Shown here in pieces: positions 25,204-34,416 of a DNA stretch of 64,000 nucleotides. The stretch is taken from the NCBI GenBank assembly GCA_964545075.1, contig CAZJFS010000004.1:1-64000 (forward strand), read 5' to 3'. A program made the position numbers and the translations under genes. Each line of letters opens with the position of its first letter. The first letter of the stretch is position 1. Origin of the DNA: DAOPXV01 sp035352535. Its GTDB lineage: Bacteria; Muiribacteriota; UBA9980. The notes beneath the pieces are model-generated. The model did not search any database and had not been told where the DNA came from. It was given only the letters and a program-made list of their open reading frames with translations.

Positions 25204-27771
25204 TTATAAGTTTTTATTTGTTTTCAGGGAATATTTAATATGTCTTGACAGCACTTTCATGAGAGTTGAAAATTCAAATGGTTTGGTAAGGTAATCGTTA
25301 AACCCCGCTCCGGCGATCCTGCCGTCGTCCTGTCTCATGACGGAAGCGGTAAGTGCTATAATGGGAATGCTTTTCAAAGCGTCGTCGGATTTAATTTTTT
25401 TTGCCGCGTCATATCCGTTCATGACTGGCATTTTAACGTCCATTAATATAATGTCCGGGTTTTGTTCTTTAGCCATTTTAACGGCTTTTTCACCATTTTC
25501 AGCCTCTACGATTTCGATGTTCTGATCTGAGAAAAATTCTTTGATGAGATCGCGGTTGTCCTCGACATCATCGACTAAAAGTAACTTTATTTTTTCAAAG
25601 ATAATGTTTTCATAGAAACTGTCGTTATTTTCAGCCTCAAGAACCGTTTCCGAAGCGGTTTGAACTCCATTCAACCTTATTTCGAACGAACTGCCGTTTT
25701 CATACTCGCTTTTAACGGATATTTTTCCATTCATGATTTCAGCAAGCCTTTTAGTAATTGAAAGTCCAAGGCCCGCGCCGCCAAATTTCTGCGCCGTGCG
25801 CGTATCGGCCTGGTTAAAAGCTTCAAATATCTTTTCGCGGGCGTTTTCCGGAATTCCCATTCCGCTGTCCTCGACGACTATGACAAGATCGAGCGAATGA
25901 TTTTCAAGGTCGATATTTTCAGCCGCCGCTGAAAGTTTTATATAACCTTTATCGGTGAATTTAATGGCGTTTCCAATGAGATTAAAAAGCATTTGCCGGA
26001 TTCTTGTTTCATCGATAAAAAGGCGGTCGTGCAAATTTTCATTCACATCGATAATAAATTGCACGGCTTTTTCGCGCACTCTCAGCGAAAAAACGTTTTC
26101 TATTTCTAAAATTATGGCGCGTATGGAAACCGGCGCGTATTTAATAACTATTTTTCCGGCTTCGATTTTGGACATATCGAGTATATCGTTAATGAGTTTC
26201 AAAAGGCTGTTGCTGTTCGATCTTATGGCCGAAAGATAATTTTTGTGTTTTTCATCCGTTAAAAGCGATGATAAAAGGTTGGAAAATCCGATTATGCCGT
26301 TAAGCGGCGTCCTTATTTCATGACTCATATTCGCTATGAATTCGGATTTCGTTCTTGCGGCGGTTTCAGCCTGATCCTTGGCGATATTTAATTCGGCCGT
26401 TCTTTCTATGACGCGTTTTTCGAGTTCCTTATTAAATTTTAAAAGTTCTTCCTGCGCTTTTTTGCGTGCCGTAACGTCACGCGCAATACCAAAGCGGCCT
26501 ATAACTCTTCCGTCTTTGAAAAGCGGCGCCGTGGCGAATTCCGCGGTTTTATATTCTCCCGATCTGCATAAAAAACGAAACTCGGTGCGTTCGGGCTGAA
26601 GTCCGTTATTATGGACCTTATGATTCTCGAACGCGTACTTAACATCGTCCGGGTGCATAAGGCTTGTGAACTGTTTTCCGATTATTTCATCTTTTTTCCA
26701 GCCGGTTACTTTTTCGGCCGCGTCGTTTATGGAAGTTACGGCTCCCGTGCATGAGACCGTATATATGACGTCCGTGGCGTTTTCGACCAGAAGCTTATAG
26801 CGCTCCTCGTTTTCGCGTAATATCTCTTCGGCTCTTTTTCGCTGCAGAGCTACCGTGGCCTGGTTTATGAACGCCGTTATAAGCTCGCGGTTTGGAATTT
26901 GGGTGTTTTTCGGTGGGATAATTATAACGTTTCCAAAGACGACCCCTGATTTGGAAAATCCGGCGCCATAAATGAGATCTATACCCAGGAGATTTTCCAG
27001 CATTTTGCAGACTGCTTCGGGGACCTGTTTGAAGGTCAGCGTGTAAAAATCCACGGGAAATAATTCGATCTTTCCCGTGTTCAGGTATTTTTTATATGAT
27101 TTATCGTTTATGATATATGATTTTCCGACCGGATGACGCCCTAAAACTTCGAGGATCTTTTCAATGTGTTTTTCAATGCCGTAAAAAGCCATTGTCGTGG
27201 CGATAGTCTCAGCTTCATCGAACGAGTTGACCATGACGTAACAATTGGCCGCGAGGCTGTGAATTTTTTTAACTATATAATTGTAAATATCGGCGTTGGA
27301 AGGGAATTTAACGAATGTCATCGCGCTTTCTTCAAGAAAAAGTATTTCTTTTTTTGACTGAAGTTCTTTTTCTTCTTTTTGATGCCTGGATTTCATTTCG
27401 TTTCGTTTGGCGGTTATATCGTTTAAAATAATGGAAAAAAAGTTTTTTTCAGTGCTGAAAGCGGTTATCGAAAACCATTTTTGAAGGTTATGCGAATAGC
27501 GCTCGATGTTTATCGAAGTGAGGTTGGCGGCGACCGACGCGATCTCATTTTTCCAGCTGGAATATTTAATGGCGGGGATCATTTCGCTGAGAAGTTTTCC
27601 CGCCGCCGGCGCTCCGGAAAATCCGGCTATTTTTTCGAAAGCGGCGTTGGCTTCAATGATTTCAACGTCGATGGGCTCGGCGTTATCATCGAACAATAAT
27701 TTGCAGTATGCGAATCCTCCCGGCAGGTTATCTATGAGAGAACGGCAGAATACTTCATTATAATTGGTCAT
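25204..27771 (-). CDS. Soluble hybrid histidine kinase (PAS-GAF-PAS-HisKA-HATPase-REC)
   Basis: 855 residues with no transmembrane segment. The N-terminal PAS (about 10-125) is followed by a GAF-like domain (about 150-315) and a second PAS at about 325-445 (ENATDVIYTVSCTGAVTSIN, GWKKDEIIGK). A coiled coil leads to the H-box FIANMSHEIRTPLNGIIGF. The ATPase boxes are NLIGNAIKFTDKG, DSGMGIPE and GGAGLGLSITKRL. The receiver has LLLVDDVEDN, IILMDVKMPVMNG and YLTKPFE. All catalytic residues are intact. It senses a cytosolic signal, unknown. No partner regulator is adjacent, and the gene is divergent from the sulfur-transfer fusion gene. Its 3' end lies just before the amylase promoter. Confidence 0.87.
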   Translation of the reverse strand: MTNYNEVFCRSLIDNLPGGFAYCKLLFDDNAEPIDVEIIEANAAFEKIAGFSGAPAAGKLLSEMIPAIKYSSWKNEIASVAANLTSINIERYSHNLQKWFSITAFSTEKNFFSIILNDITAKRNEMKSRHQKEEKELQSKKEILFLEESAMTFVKFPSNADIYNYIVKKIHSLAANCYVMVNSFDEAETIATTMAFYGIEKHIEKILEVLGRHPVGKSYIINDKSYKKYLNTGKIELFPVDFYTLTFKQVPEAVCKMLENLLGIDLIYGAGFSKSGVVFGNVIIIPPKNTQIPNRELITAFINQATVALQRKRAEEILRENEERYKLLVENATDVIYTVSCTGAVTSINDAAEKVTGWKKDEIIGKQFTSLMHPDDVKYAFENHKVHNNGLQPERTEFRFLCRSGEYKTAEFATAPLFKDGRVIGRFGIARDVTARKKAQEELLKFNKELEKRVIERTAELNIAKDQAETAARTKSEFIANMSHEIRTPLNGIIGFSNLLSSLLTDEKHKNYLSAIRSNSNSLLKLINDILDMSKIEAGKIVIKYAPVSIRAIILEIENVFSLRVREKAVQFIIDVNENLHDRLFIDETRIRQMLFNLIGNAIKFTDKGYIKLSAAAENIDLENHSLDLVIVVEDSGMGIPENAREKIFEAFNQADTRTAQKFGGAGLGLSITKRLAEIMNGKISVKSEYENGSSFEIRLNGVQTASETVLEAENNDSFYENIIFEKIKLLLVDDVEDNRDLIKEFFSDQNIEIVEAENGEKAVKMAKEQNPDIILMDVKMPVMNGYDAAKKIKSDDALKSIPIIALTASVMRQDDGRIAGAGFNDYLTKPFEFSTLMKVLSRHIKYSLKTNKNL

Positions 27772-27875
27772 AAATCGCGCCTTTTTGGTGGTTTATGCGC
27801 CGCGCAATGTCAAAAGGATTAACTGAACGCGTATGGGGTAATTTTAACACATTTTTAAAAGTTTTTCAACGGCTC

Positions 27876-27904
27876 TTGAAAAATAGAAAAAAATATGATA
27901 AAAT
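27876..27904 (+). promoter_or_regulatory. Extended -10 promoter of the sulfur-transfer fusion gene
   Basis: TTGAAA (27876-27881), 17 nt ending in TGA, TAAAAT (27899-27904), about 80 nt before the ATG at 27984. The TTGAAA-N17-TAAAAT layout equals that at 20190. Confidence 0.7.
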
Positions 27905-27983
27905 AAAAAAGTAAATTACATTATTATATATTCGTTAAAAATTGAATACTTATATACTAAAAAATAAAACTGGAGGAAACTCA

Positions 27984-30437
27984 ATGAAGATAATAATTAT
28001 CGGAGGAGTAGCGGGAGGCGCTTCCGCGGCCGCAAGGCTTAGAAGGCTGGATGAAAACTGCGAGATAACGATGTATGAACGCGGGGAATTCATCTCGTTC
28101 GCCAACTGCGGCCTTCCATATCATATCGGCGGCGTCATAGAGGACCGCTCGGAGCTTCTCGTTCAGACGGTCGAGGGCATGACGGGGCGTTTTAACATAG
28201 ACATCAAGACTTTTCATGACGTAATATCGATTGACGCTAAAAATAAAAAGATAAAAGTTAAAAATATCAACACGAGTCATATCATTGAGGATAGTTATGA
28301 CCATCTCATATTATCGCCCGGCGCGGCCCCCGTGAAACCGCCCATCCCGGGCATTGATAATCCGAATATATACACGCTTCGGTCGATGTCCGATATGGAC
28401 AGGATAATAACTGCCATGAGCCGCGGCGGTCGCGAAGCCGTTATCGTCGGCGGAGGTTTTATTGGCGTCGAAGTGGCTGAAAATATGATGGGGAAAGGGT
28501 TTAATGCTTCAATCGTCGAACGCATGGACCAGGTTTTGACGTTTCTCGATCCCGATATGGCCGCATTCGCGCATCAGGAAATAAAGTCGCGTGGAATAAA
28601 ACTTCACCTTTCGGAAGCCGTCGTTGAATTTCAAGCCGCGGCCGAAAACAAAACCGTCGTGATTCTTAAAAGCGGCCGCAGGATCGAAGCCGACATAGTG
28701 ATATTGGCCATAGGCGTAGCACCTGAGACGAGCCTCGCCAAGACCGCCGGATTGAAAATAGGAGAGACTGGCGCCATCTGGGTCGACGAAAAAATGCGCA
28801 CTTCGGACCCTTTCATATACGCCGTAGGAGACGCTACTGAAGCGACGAATTTTGTGACCGGAAATAAGGTCAAGATACCGCTCGCCGGTCCGGCCAACAG
28901 GCAGGCTCGTATCGCGGCGAATAACATCTGCGGCGTAGCGTCGGAATATAAAAAGACCCAGGGCACATCCATAGTTAAAGTCTTCGACATGGCCTGCGCT
29001 TCGACGGGCGCGAACGAAGCCGCGCTTAAAAATTCCGGCGCCGCTTATAAATACGTGGTAATTCATGCAGGAAGCCATGCCGGTTATTTTCCGCATTCTT
29101 ACGTCGTTCATCTTAAGCTCATATATTCACCGGATAACGGAAGGATCTTCGGCGCCCAGGCCTGCGGATACGACGGCGTCGACAAGAGAATCGACGTTCT
29201 GGCGACCGCTATCCGCCACAACGCGACGGTTTACGATCTCGCCGATTATGAGCTTTCATACGCTCCGCCTTATGGTTCCGCTAAAGATCCGGTTAATATG
29301 GCCGGATTCGTGGCTATCAATGATATAACGAAATTCGCGCCCGTGCTCAATATTTTCGAACTTGACGATCACGTCAAAAATGGCGCGTTCCTTCTTGACG
29401 TCAGAACCAATGGCGAGGTCAATCTTGGAAAGATCGGCGACGCGTGCCACATTCCGCTTCATACGCTCAGAAAAAGGCTGGATGAACTTCCGAAGGATAG
29501 GCCCGTCATCGTTTACTGCAAGGTCGGGTTGAGAGGCTATGTCGCGCAACGAATATTGAAACAGAAGGGTTTCAACGCATTAAATCTCACGGGCGGATAT
29601 GAAAGCTATAAAAATTTCTTCGACCAGGGCTCTTTTGATTTTGCGCTTAAATCTGAAAAAGGCTCGGACGATACCCAGACCAAAACCGTTTCCGCGGTCG
29701 GCGATACGAACGTTATAAAAGTTAACGCCTGCGGCCTTGCGTGCCCGGGCCCGCTCATGAAACTTCGGGAGGCCGTTACAAAGGCCAAAGACAATGAAAT
29801 AATAGAGATCGAATCGACCGATCAGGGCTTTTACAGCGACGTTCAGGCATATTCGAATTCCGTGAATTTAAAGGTCCTGAATATCGAAAAGGGAAAAACC
29901 ATAAAAGCGAGGCTTCTGAAATGCCCCGCCGCAAGCGTTTCTGACGGTCAGCGGATGGCCGCTAAAAACGAAGGCGCCACGATCGTAGTCTTTTCCGATG
30001 ATCTCGATCGCGCCATGGCTTCGTGTATAATAGCGAACGGGGCGATCGCTATGGGTAAAAAGGTATCCATGTTCTTTACGTTCTGGGGGTTGAATATTCT
30101 AAGGAAGAACCGCGCCGTGCATGTTGAAAAAACTTTGATCGAAAGGGCGTTCGGCTTTATGATGCCGCGCGGCACGAATCAGTTGAAACTTTCGAAGATG
30201 AATATGATGGGCATGGGCACCAAAATGATAAAAGATATAATGAAAAAAAATAACGTCGAATCGCTGGATAAGCTATTATATTCCATAAAGTCCGGCGGCG
30301 GAAAACTCGTCGCGTGCACCATGACGATGGAACTAATGGGGATAAAAAAAGAGGAGCTCATCGACGGCGTCGATGAAGGCGGCGTGGCGACATATCTTGC
30401 CGACGCCGAAAAAGGCGGATTGAACCTTTTTATATAA
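27984..30437 (+). CDS. CoA-disulfide reductase-rhodanese-TusA-DsrE fusion
   Basis: 817 residues from the ATG at 27984 (after GGAGG). Domain 1 (1-445): FAD/NAD(P) pyridine-nucleotide disulfide reductase of the CoA-disulfide/persulfide type, with GGVAGGASAAARLRR and the single redox Cys42 in FANCGLPYHIGG. Domain 2 (about 455-550): rhodanese with Cys512 in VYCKVGLRG. Domain 3 (about 575-650): TusA with Cys587 in LACPGPLMKL. Domain 4 (about 660-817): DsrE/DsrF-like with Cys681 and Cys778 (VACTMTMELMG). The parts together can pass sulfane sulfur between protein cysteines and reduce CoA persulfides or polysulfide. Such fusions are known in anaerobes. Monocistronic between its own promoter and terminator. 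High confidence on domains, less on the net reaction. Confidence 0.92.
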   Translation: MKIIIIGGVAGGASAAARLRRLDENCEITMYERGEFISFANCGLPYHIGGVIEDRSELLVQTVEGMTGRFNIDIKTFHDVISIDAKNKKIKVKNINTSHIIEDSYDHLILSPGAAPVKPPIPGIDNPNIYTLRSMSDMDRIITAMSRGGREAVIVGGGFIGVEVAENMMGKGFNASIVERMDQVLTFLDPDMAAFAHQEIKSRGIKLHLSEAVVEFQAAAENKTVVILKSGRRIEADIVILAIGVAPETSLAKTAGLKIGETGAIWVDEKMRTSDPFIYAVGDATEATNFVTGNKVKIPLAGPANRQARIAANNICGVASEYKKTQGTSIVKVFDMACASTGANEAALKNSGAAYKYVVIHAGSHAGYFPHSYVVHLKLIYSPDNGRIFGAQACGYDGVDKRIDVLATAIRHNATVYDLADYELSYAPPYGSAKDPVNMAGFVAINDITKFAPVLNIFELDDHVKNGAFLLDVRTNGEVNLGKIGDACHIPLHTLRKRLDELPKDRPVIVYCKVGLRGYVAQRILKQKGFNALNLTGGYESYKNFFDQGSFDFALKSEKGSDDTQTKTVSAVGDTNVIKVNACGLACPGPLMKLREAVTKAKDNEIIEIESTDQGFYSDVQAYSNSVNLKVLNIEKGKTIKARLLKCPAASVSDGQRMAAKNEGATIVVFSDDLDRAMASCIIANGAIAMGKKVSMFFTFWGLNILRKNRAVHVEKTLIERAFGFMMPRGTNQLKLSKMNMMGMGTKMIKDIMKKNNVESLDKLLYSIKSGGGKLVACTMTMELMGIKKEELIDGVDEGGVATYLADAEKGGLNLFI

Positions 30438-30470
30438 ATATAAATAAATTAGAATATACTGATTTTATTG

Positions 30471-30502
30471 AACCGGCGGTCCGCGATGATCGCCGGTTTA
30501 TT
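30471..30502 (+). terminator. Intrinsic terminator
   Basis: AACCGGCG (30471-30478) pairs with CGCCGGTT (30491-30498), followed by TATTATT. Confidence 0.75.
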
Positions 30503-30605
30503 ATTGGGGTGCGCCCGTGGTTTTTCATTTTAAAACGCGGCAATAAAATTCTTGCTTAAAAAATTCTTTTAGTATAAAATCAGATATACATAAAAAATAA
30601 TCGGT

Positions 30606-30740
30606 GTGCTTATAAAATTAGTTGCTTTGAAGGACTCGCCTTTCTTTTTTGTAATTGCGGCCGGAGAAACAAATACGATGCTTTTTATGGGCGCTATAAC
30701 GGACCCGGAATGGCTGAAAAAACGTCGCGAAAAAATTTAA
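30606..30740 (+). CDS. Possible small protein (44 aa), doubtful
   Basis: GTG at 30606 to TAA at 30740. The product begins MLIKLVALKDSPFFFVIAAG and ends in PEWLKKRREKI. No ribosome site precedes the GTG. The stretch 30503-30764 otherwise holds nothing I can name. It could be a small gene or chance; the codon pattern is plausible and the stop lies 24 nt before the aldo/keto reductase start. Confidence 0.25.
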   Translation: MLIKLVALKDSPFFFVIAAGETNTMLFMGAITDPEWLKKRREKI

Positions 30741-30764
30741 TGCTATTACAGAGGTATGTTCATA

Positions 30765-31769
30765 ATGAAAAGACGAGAATTTTTAAAGATCATTGGCGGC
30801 TTGCTCGGCGGACTGGCCATGTCTCCGTATTTTGATATCGCCGGCGCTGCGCTGAGCGGTAAAGCGGCGATCCCGAGGAAACGGTTCGGAAGAACGGGCG
30901 CCGAAGTCTCCATAATCGGCCTCGGAGGCTTCAACATCAGTTTAAATAATTTCAACGATGCCACGGCGGCGGATTTCGTAAGGTACGCCATAGACGGCGG
31001 CATTAATTTTCTTGACAATGCTCGTGAATACAATAACGGATTAAGCGAGGAACGCATGGGGCGTGCGCTTTTAAACGGATACAGGACGAAGGCTTTTCTT
31101 ATGACGAAAAACTGCGATCATTCTCGCTCCTTTGAAGGTTCGATAAAAAGCCTCGAACGGAGCTTGCGTGCGTTTAAAACCGATTTTATCGATCTTATCT
31201 TGTTTCATGAGATAAACTACGCGGATGACGTGGAGTATATCGTCAAAAAAGGAGCCCTCGAAGCTATGATAAAGGCCCGTGAACAGGGCAAGGTCAGATT
31301 CATAGGCTTTACGGGCCACAAAGACCCGCGGCTTCATTTAAAGATGCTTGAAATCCCTTTCGAATGGGACGCCGTGATGCTTCCTGTAGGCGTAATGGAT
31401 TATCACAGAAAATCGTTCACGCGTACCGTACTTCCCGAACTTCTGAAACGCGGTACGGGGATAATAGGCTTTAAGAGCATGGGCGGCTTTATGTCCGGCG
31501 TGCCTCAGAAGATAGGGTATTCGAACGCGGACTGCCTGAGATACTCGCTGTCGCAACATGCGCATACCGTGGTCGTTGGAATGGAGCTCATTGATCAACT
31601 TTGTGAAAACATTTCGATCGCCGCGTCGTTCGTTCCGATGTCCGCGGATGAGCAGAGTGAAATGAGAATGAGGACGGCCGGCTTTGCCGATGATATAAGG
31701 ACCGAGGTTTATAAAAATACGCCCGATTACGACAGCGCGCTCGGAAAGGAATTGCATAATATAAAATGA
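30765..31769 (+). CDS. Tat-exported aldo/keto reductase
   Basis: 334 residues. The N-terminus KRREFLKIIGGLLGG is a twin-arginine signal (RRXFLK followed by a hydrophobic stretch), so the protein is predicted to be folded with its cofactor and exported. The AKR barrel begins at RFGRTGAEVSIIGLGG. It contains GINFLDNAREYNNGLSE with catalytic Asp and Tyr, FLMTKN with catalytic Lys, and DLILFHE with His. NAD(P)H would normally be absent outside the cytoplasm, so the exported form is notable. ATG at 30765 is preferred over 30756 by spacing from GAGGT. Its last codons overlap the start of the next gene by 4 nt, which makes a two-gene operon. Confidence 0.85.
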   Translation: MKRREFLKIIGGLLGGLAMSPYFDIAGAALSGKAAIPRKRFGRTGAEVSIIGLGGFNISLNNFNDATAADFVRYAIDGGINFLDNAREYNNGLSEERMGRALLNGYRTKAFLMTKNCDHSRSFEGSIKSLERSLRAFKTDFIDLILFHEINYADDVEYIVKKGALEAMIKAREQGKVRFIGFTGHKDPRLHLKMLEIPFEWDAVMLPVGVMDYHRKSFTRTVLPELLKRGTGIIGFKSMGGFMSGVPQKIGYSNADCLRYSLSQHAHTVVVGMELIDQLCENISIAASFVPMSADEQSEMRMRTAGFADDIRTEVYKNTPDYDSALGKELHNIK

Positions 31770-33256
31770 AAATGAAAAATAAATACACATGGCGGATAAC
31801 GATGAAAGTCATTGATAAGATATTCGCGGCCGTAATGATTTTAGTATCGATAACCATCCTTGAATGCGCCTGCCGTGAGTGCTCCGCGGGGCCTTTGAAC
31901 GGTGAAGAGTGGAAACGGCATTATATAAACGATATATTGCCTTATTGGGCTGATAAAAGCGCGCTCGGCGATCCCATCGGAAATTTTCCGTCAAAAAGGG
32001 ATATGAACGGCAAACCCGTGGGGAAAGTGAGATATACGAGGATGATGGCGCGCCAGGTTTATGCGTATCTAGTAGGCTATAACCTGACCGGCGACGAGCG
32101 TCTTCTTGAATATGCGTTATGCGGCATGGGCTGGATCAGAATGAAGGCGAAAGACCCGGAAAAGGGCTATCACGCCAAACTCGACGCGTTCGGAAATCCT
32201 GATGTTAAATATTTCAAATCAGCCCAGGATCAGGCTTACGTGATGCTCGCGTTTTCCTCGTTTTATTATATCACGCGCCATCCGGCCGTAAAAAAAGAGT
32301 TGAATGAAAATATAGATCTCATGTTCAAAGGGCCCTTCTGGGACGCCGAAAATAAGATCATAAAAGACGCTCTTACGAACGATCTTTCAAAGTCCGTGGA
32401 TTTCGAAAACCCGGGTCATGATATAGTTACGATCCTGGATCAGGCGAACGCGCATCTGATGCTTTTCGCCAATTGTCTCGATGGCGCTGATCGTGAAGCG
32501 GTTTTAAAAGATCTGAAGATATGCGGCGATATCCTGGCCGAAAAATTTTTCGACGACGGTATATTCTGGGACACTGATATAAATAGGAAAGATTATAACG
32601 CCAGGCATCTTGACGCCGGTCATGTCCTGAAGACATACTGGATGCTTTATGAAATATCCGGAATGTGGAAAAAAGAGTATGGGGAAGAACTTTATGGAAG
32701 TATTTTAAATAAATATATGGTCAAAGTTCTGACCGCCGCATATTCGGAAAAGTATTCGATGTGGGGGAAAAAATTCAACGGGTCATGCGCTGACGTAATT
32801 TGTAAAAATCCCGATTGGTGGATGCAGTGCGAATGCAATCAGCTCGCGTCAAGGCTTCTTGAAAAGAGCGAAAGCATATCGGTGATCCTTGAAAAAACTA
32901 CTCGGTTCTGGCTCACTTCTGACTTTATCGACAGGACTAGAAAGATACGCGGCATAAGAGACGGCGTCGGGCTCGACGGCCGATACATAAAAAACAAGGA
33001 TTCCATGACTGTAAAGGCGTACGATTGGAAGAACGGCTACCATGAAAGCGAGCAGGCGATAGTTTTATATCTGATGTTGAATTCCTACAATAAAAAGCCG
33101 TCCACTTTGTATTTCGCGGTGCCGCGCGGTCTGGTTAAAAAATTTGATCCGAGGCCTTATATCTTCGATGGAAAGGCCGTATCATTGAAAGAAGAAGGGC
33201 CGGTCCTCGGCGGCCGGTTCATTAAATTAAAAGCCGTTTTCGAAGAAATAAAATAG
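31766..33256 (+). CDS. Exported alpha-toroid protein, AGE/GH-like
   Basis: 496 residues. A signal segment (KIFAAVMILVSITILECA) is preceded by up to 16 charged residues, so the true start may be 31766, 31772 or 31802. The mature part resembles N-acylglucosamine 2-epimerase-like (alpha/alpha)6 barrels: RYTRMMARQVYAYLVGYNLTG, then GYHAKLDAFGNPD, and later ARHLDAGHVLKTYWMLYEI. These repeats are typical of sugar epimerases and related glycoside-active toroids. Substrate and reaction are not readable. Translation is coupled to the Tat-exported aldo/keto reductase (4-nt overlap). The two together suggest extracytoplasmic handling of a sugar or aldehyde (inference). The last codons form half of a perfect terminator stem. 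Confidence 0.6.
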   Translation: MKMKNKYTWRITMKVIDKIFAAVMILVSITILECACRECSAGPLNGEEWKRHYINDILPYWADKSALGDPIGNFPSKRDMNGKPVGKVRYTRMMARQVYAYLVGYNLTGDERLLEYALCGMGWIRMKAKDPEKGYHAKLDAFGNPDVKYFKSAQDQAYVMLAFSSFYYITRHPAVKKELNENIDLMFKGPFWDAENKIIKDALTNDLSKSVDFENPGHDIVTILDQANAHLMLFANCLDGADREAVLKDLKICGDILAEKFFDDGIFWDTDINRKDYNARHLDAGHVLKTYWMLYEISGMWKKEYGEELYGSILNKYMVKVLTAAYSEKYSMWGKKFNGSCADVICKNPDWWMQCECNQLASRLLEKSESISVILEKTTRFWLTSDFIDRTRKIRGIRDGVGLDGRYIKNKDSMTVKAYDWKNGYHESEQAIVLYLMLNSYNKKPSTLYFAVPRGLVKKFDPRPYIFDGKAVSLKEEGPVLGGRFIKLKAVFEEIK

Positions 33257-33268
33257 TTCGAAAACGGC
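33233..33268. terminator. Hairpin overlapping the end of the toroid gene
   Basis: GCCGTTTTCGAA (33233-33244), inside the last codons, pairs perfectly over 12 bp with TTCGAAAACGGC (33257-33268) downstream of the stop, flanked by AAA and CTTTAAT. It lies between convergent genes. Confidence 0.7.
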
Positions 33269-33303
33269 CTTTAATACGATTCGTAAATACAGATTTTATT
33301 GTT

Positions 33304-34335
33304 TTATGACAGCCTTAGCACGCGGGATATCGGCTGGTAATAAATATCATGTTTTCTGGGCATTTTTAATGACGACGAGTTTGAAATGGCCTGACCGTCG
33401 TCTCCTATGATTCCGATATGGGAATCGCTGTCTTTGACGCCGTCGCCGTCAGCGTCATAAGTTTTCCATGTGATTACGTCGCCGGCTTTGAACGGCGGAA
33501 CGGAAACTTCTTTCCATCCCCTGCCTTTAAGATCCGCTACTACGCCTGAAACTCCGAGGCGGACCTGGCTGACTACGCCGGCATCCTTAAGCGCGGTGGA
33601 AACGAACTGCGCGCATGCGAGGTTGCCGTAATCGACTTCAGGGCCGCGGAATTTAGTAGAGCCTATATAGCTTTCCGCGCACTTGACTATTTTCTGTTGA
33701 GTGTTGCCTGACGCCTGGGTCGTGGCGGTATTGTCGTTTTCGGAATTCGCCGCCGTCGAAGCGGCCCCTCCGCGATTGATGTAATCGGCATAAACATAGG
33801 CGAAACCGCCGTTGTGCTTGATCTTATACCAGTTTCCGGATTTTCCTACAACTTCTACCCGGTCGCCGTTTGAAAAGCTTCCTATGACATCGCCCCAGGG
33901 AGCTGTTCTTATATTAAGGCTTGAATTTACATTTACCGTTCCGGTAAAGTTTTCAGATTTTTCAGTTTCTGAAACCGTGGCGGTAGAAGTGTTGATATAC
34001 TGGCCGCAGACATATCCGATTCCGCCGTTATAGTTGATCTTCCACCAGCCGTTTTCTTCGCTTATTATCGATACGGCGCAGTCTCTGGTGACGCCGCCGA
34101 TTATTGAATAATCGGTGCCGGGTCCCGATCTTACATTTAATAAACTGCATGTGACTAAACCGCCTTTTGGAACGCCCGACGTTGATGAAACCTGACCCTG
34201 GCTGATAGAACTGAGCGTATCATCTATTCCGCCCGCAAAGATCGGGACGGTACTAACAGCCAGAAAAGACACTGCAATGAGAAGTAAAATGACGTTTGAT
34301 AATCTGGATCTTTTTAAGTTGTTTATTATATCCAT
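33304..34335 (-). CDS. Secreted SH3b-SH3b-NlpC/P60-like cell-wall hydrolase
   Basis: 343 residues. Signal peptide NVILLLIAVSFLAVSTVPIF. Two bacterial SH3 domains follow, first at residues about 58-115 (LLNVRSGPGTDYSIIGG) and second at about 130-188 (LNIRTAPWGDVIGSF). A Ser/Thr/Asn linker leads to the catalytic domain. This has Cys241 in LACAQFVSTAL, His306 in DSHIGIIGDD and a polar residue in AISNSS, as in NlpC/P60-CHAP peptidases. It probably cleaves peptidoglycan peptide bonds in the envelope. The arrangement is common in such endopeptidases. ATG at 34335 follows GGTGAT. The gene is convergent with the toroid gene; upstream on the same strand lies a hypothetical gene 81 nt away. Confidence 0.85.
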   Translation of the reverse strand: MDIINNLKRSRLSNVILLLIAVSFLAVSTVPIFAGGIDDTLSSISQGQVSSTSGVPKGGLVTCSLLNVRSGPGTDYSIIGGVTRDCAVSIISEENGWWKINYNGGIGYVCGQYINTSTATVSETEKSENFTGTVNVNSSLNIRTAPWGDVIGSFSNGDRVEVVGKSGNWYKIKHNGGFAYVYADYINRGGAASTAANSENDNTATTQASGNTQQKIVKCAESYIGSTKFRGPEVDYGNLACAQFVSTALKDAGVVSQVRLGVSGVVADLKGRGWKEVSVPPFKAGDVITWKTYDADGDGVKDSDSHIGIIGDDGQAISNSSSLKMPRKHDIYYQPISRVLRLS

Positions 34336-34416
34336 ACAAGATCACCACTTTCATAGATTTTAAAAACTTCAAGTGATTATACTCGAAATATGAAATTTAA
34401 GTTCTATAAAAATTAT

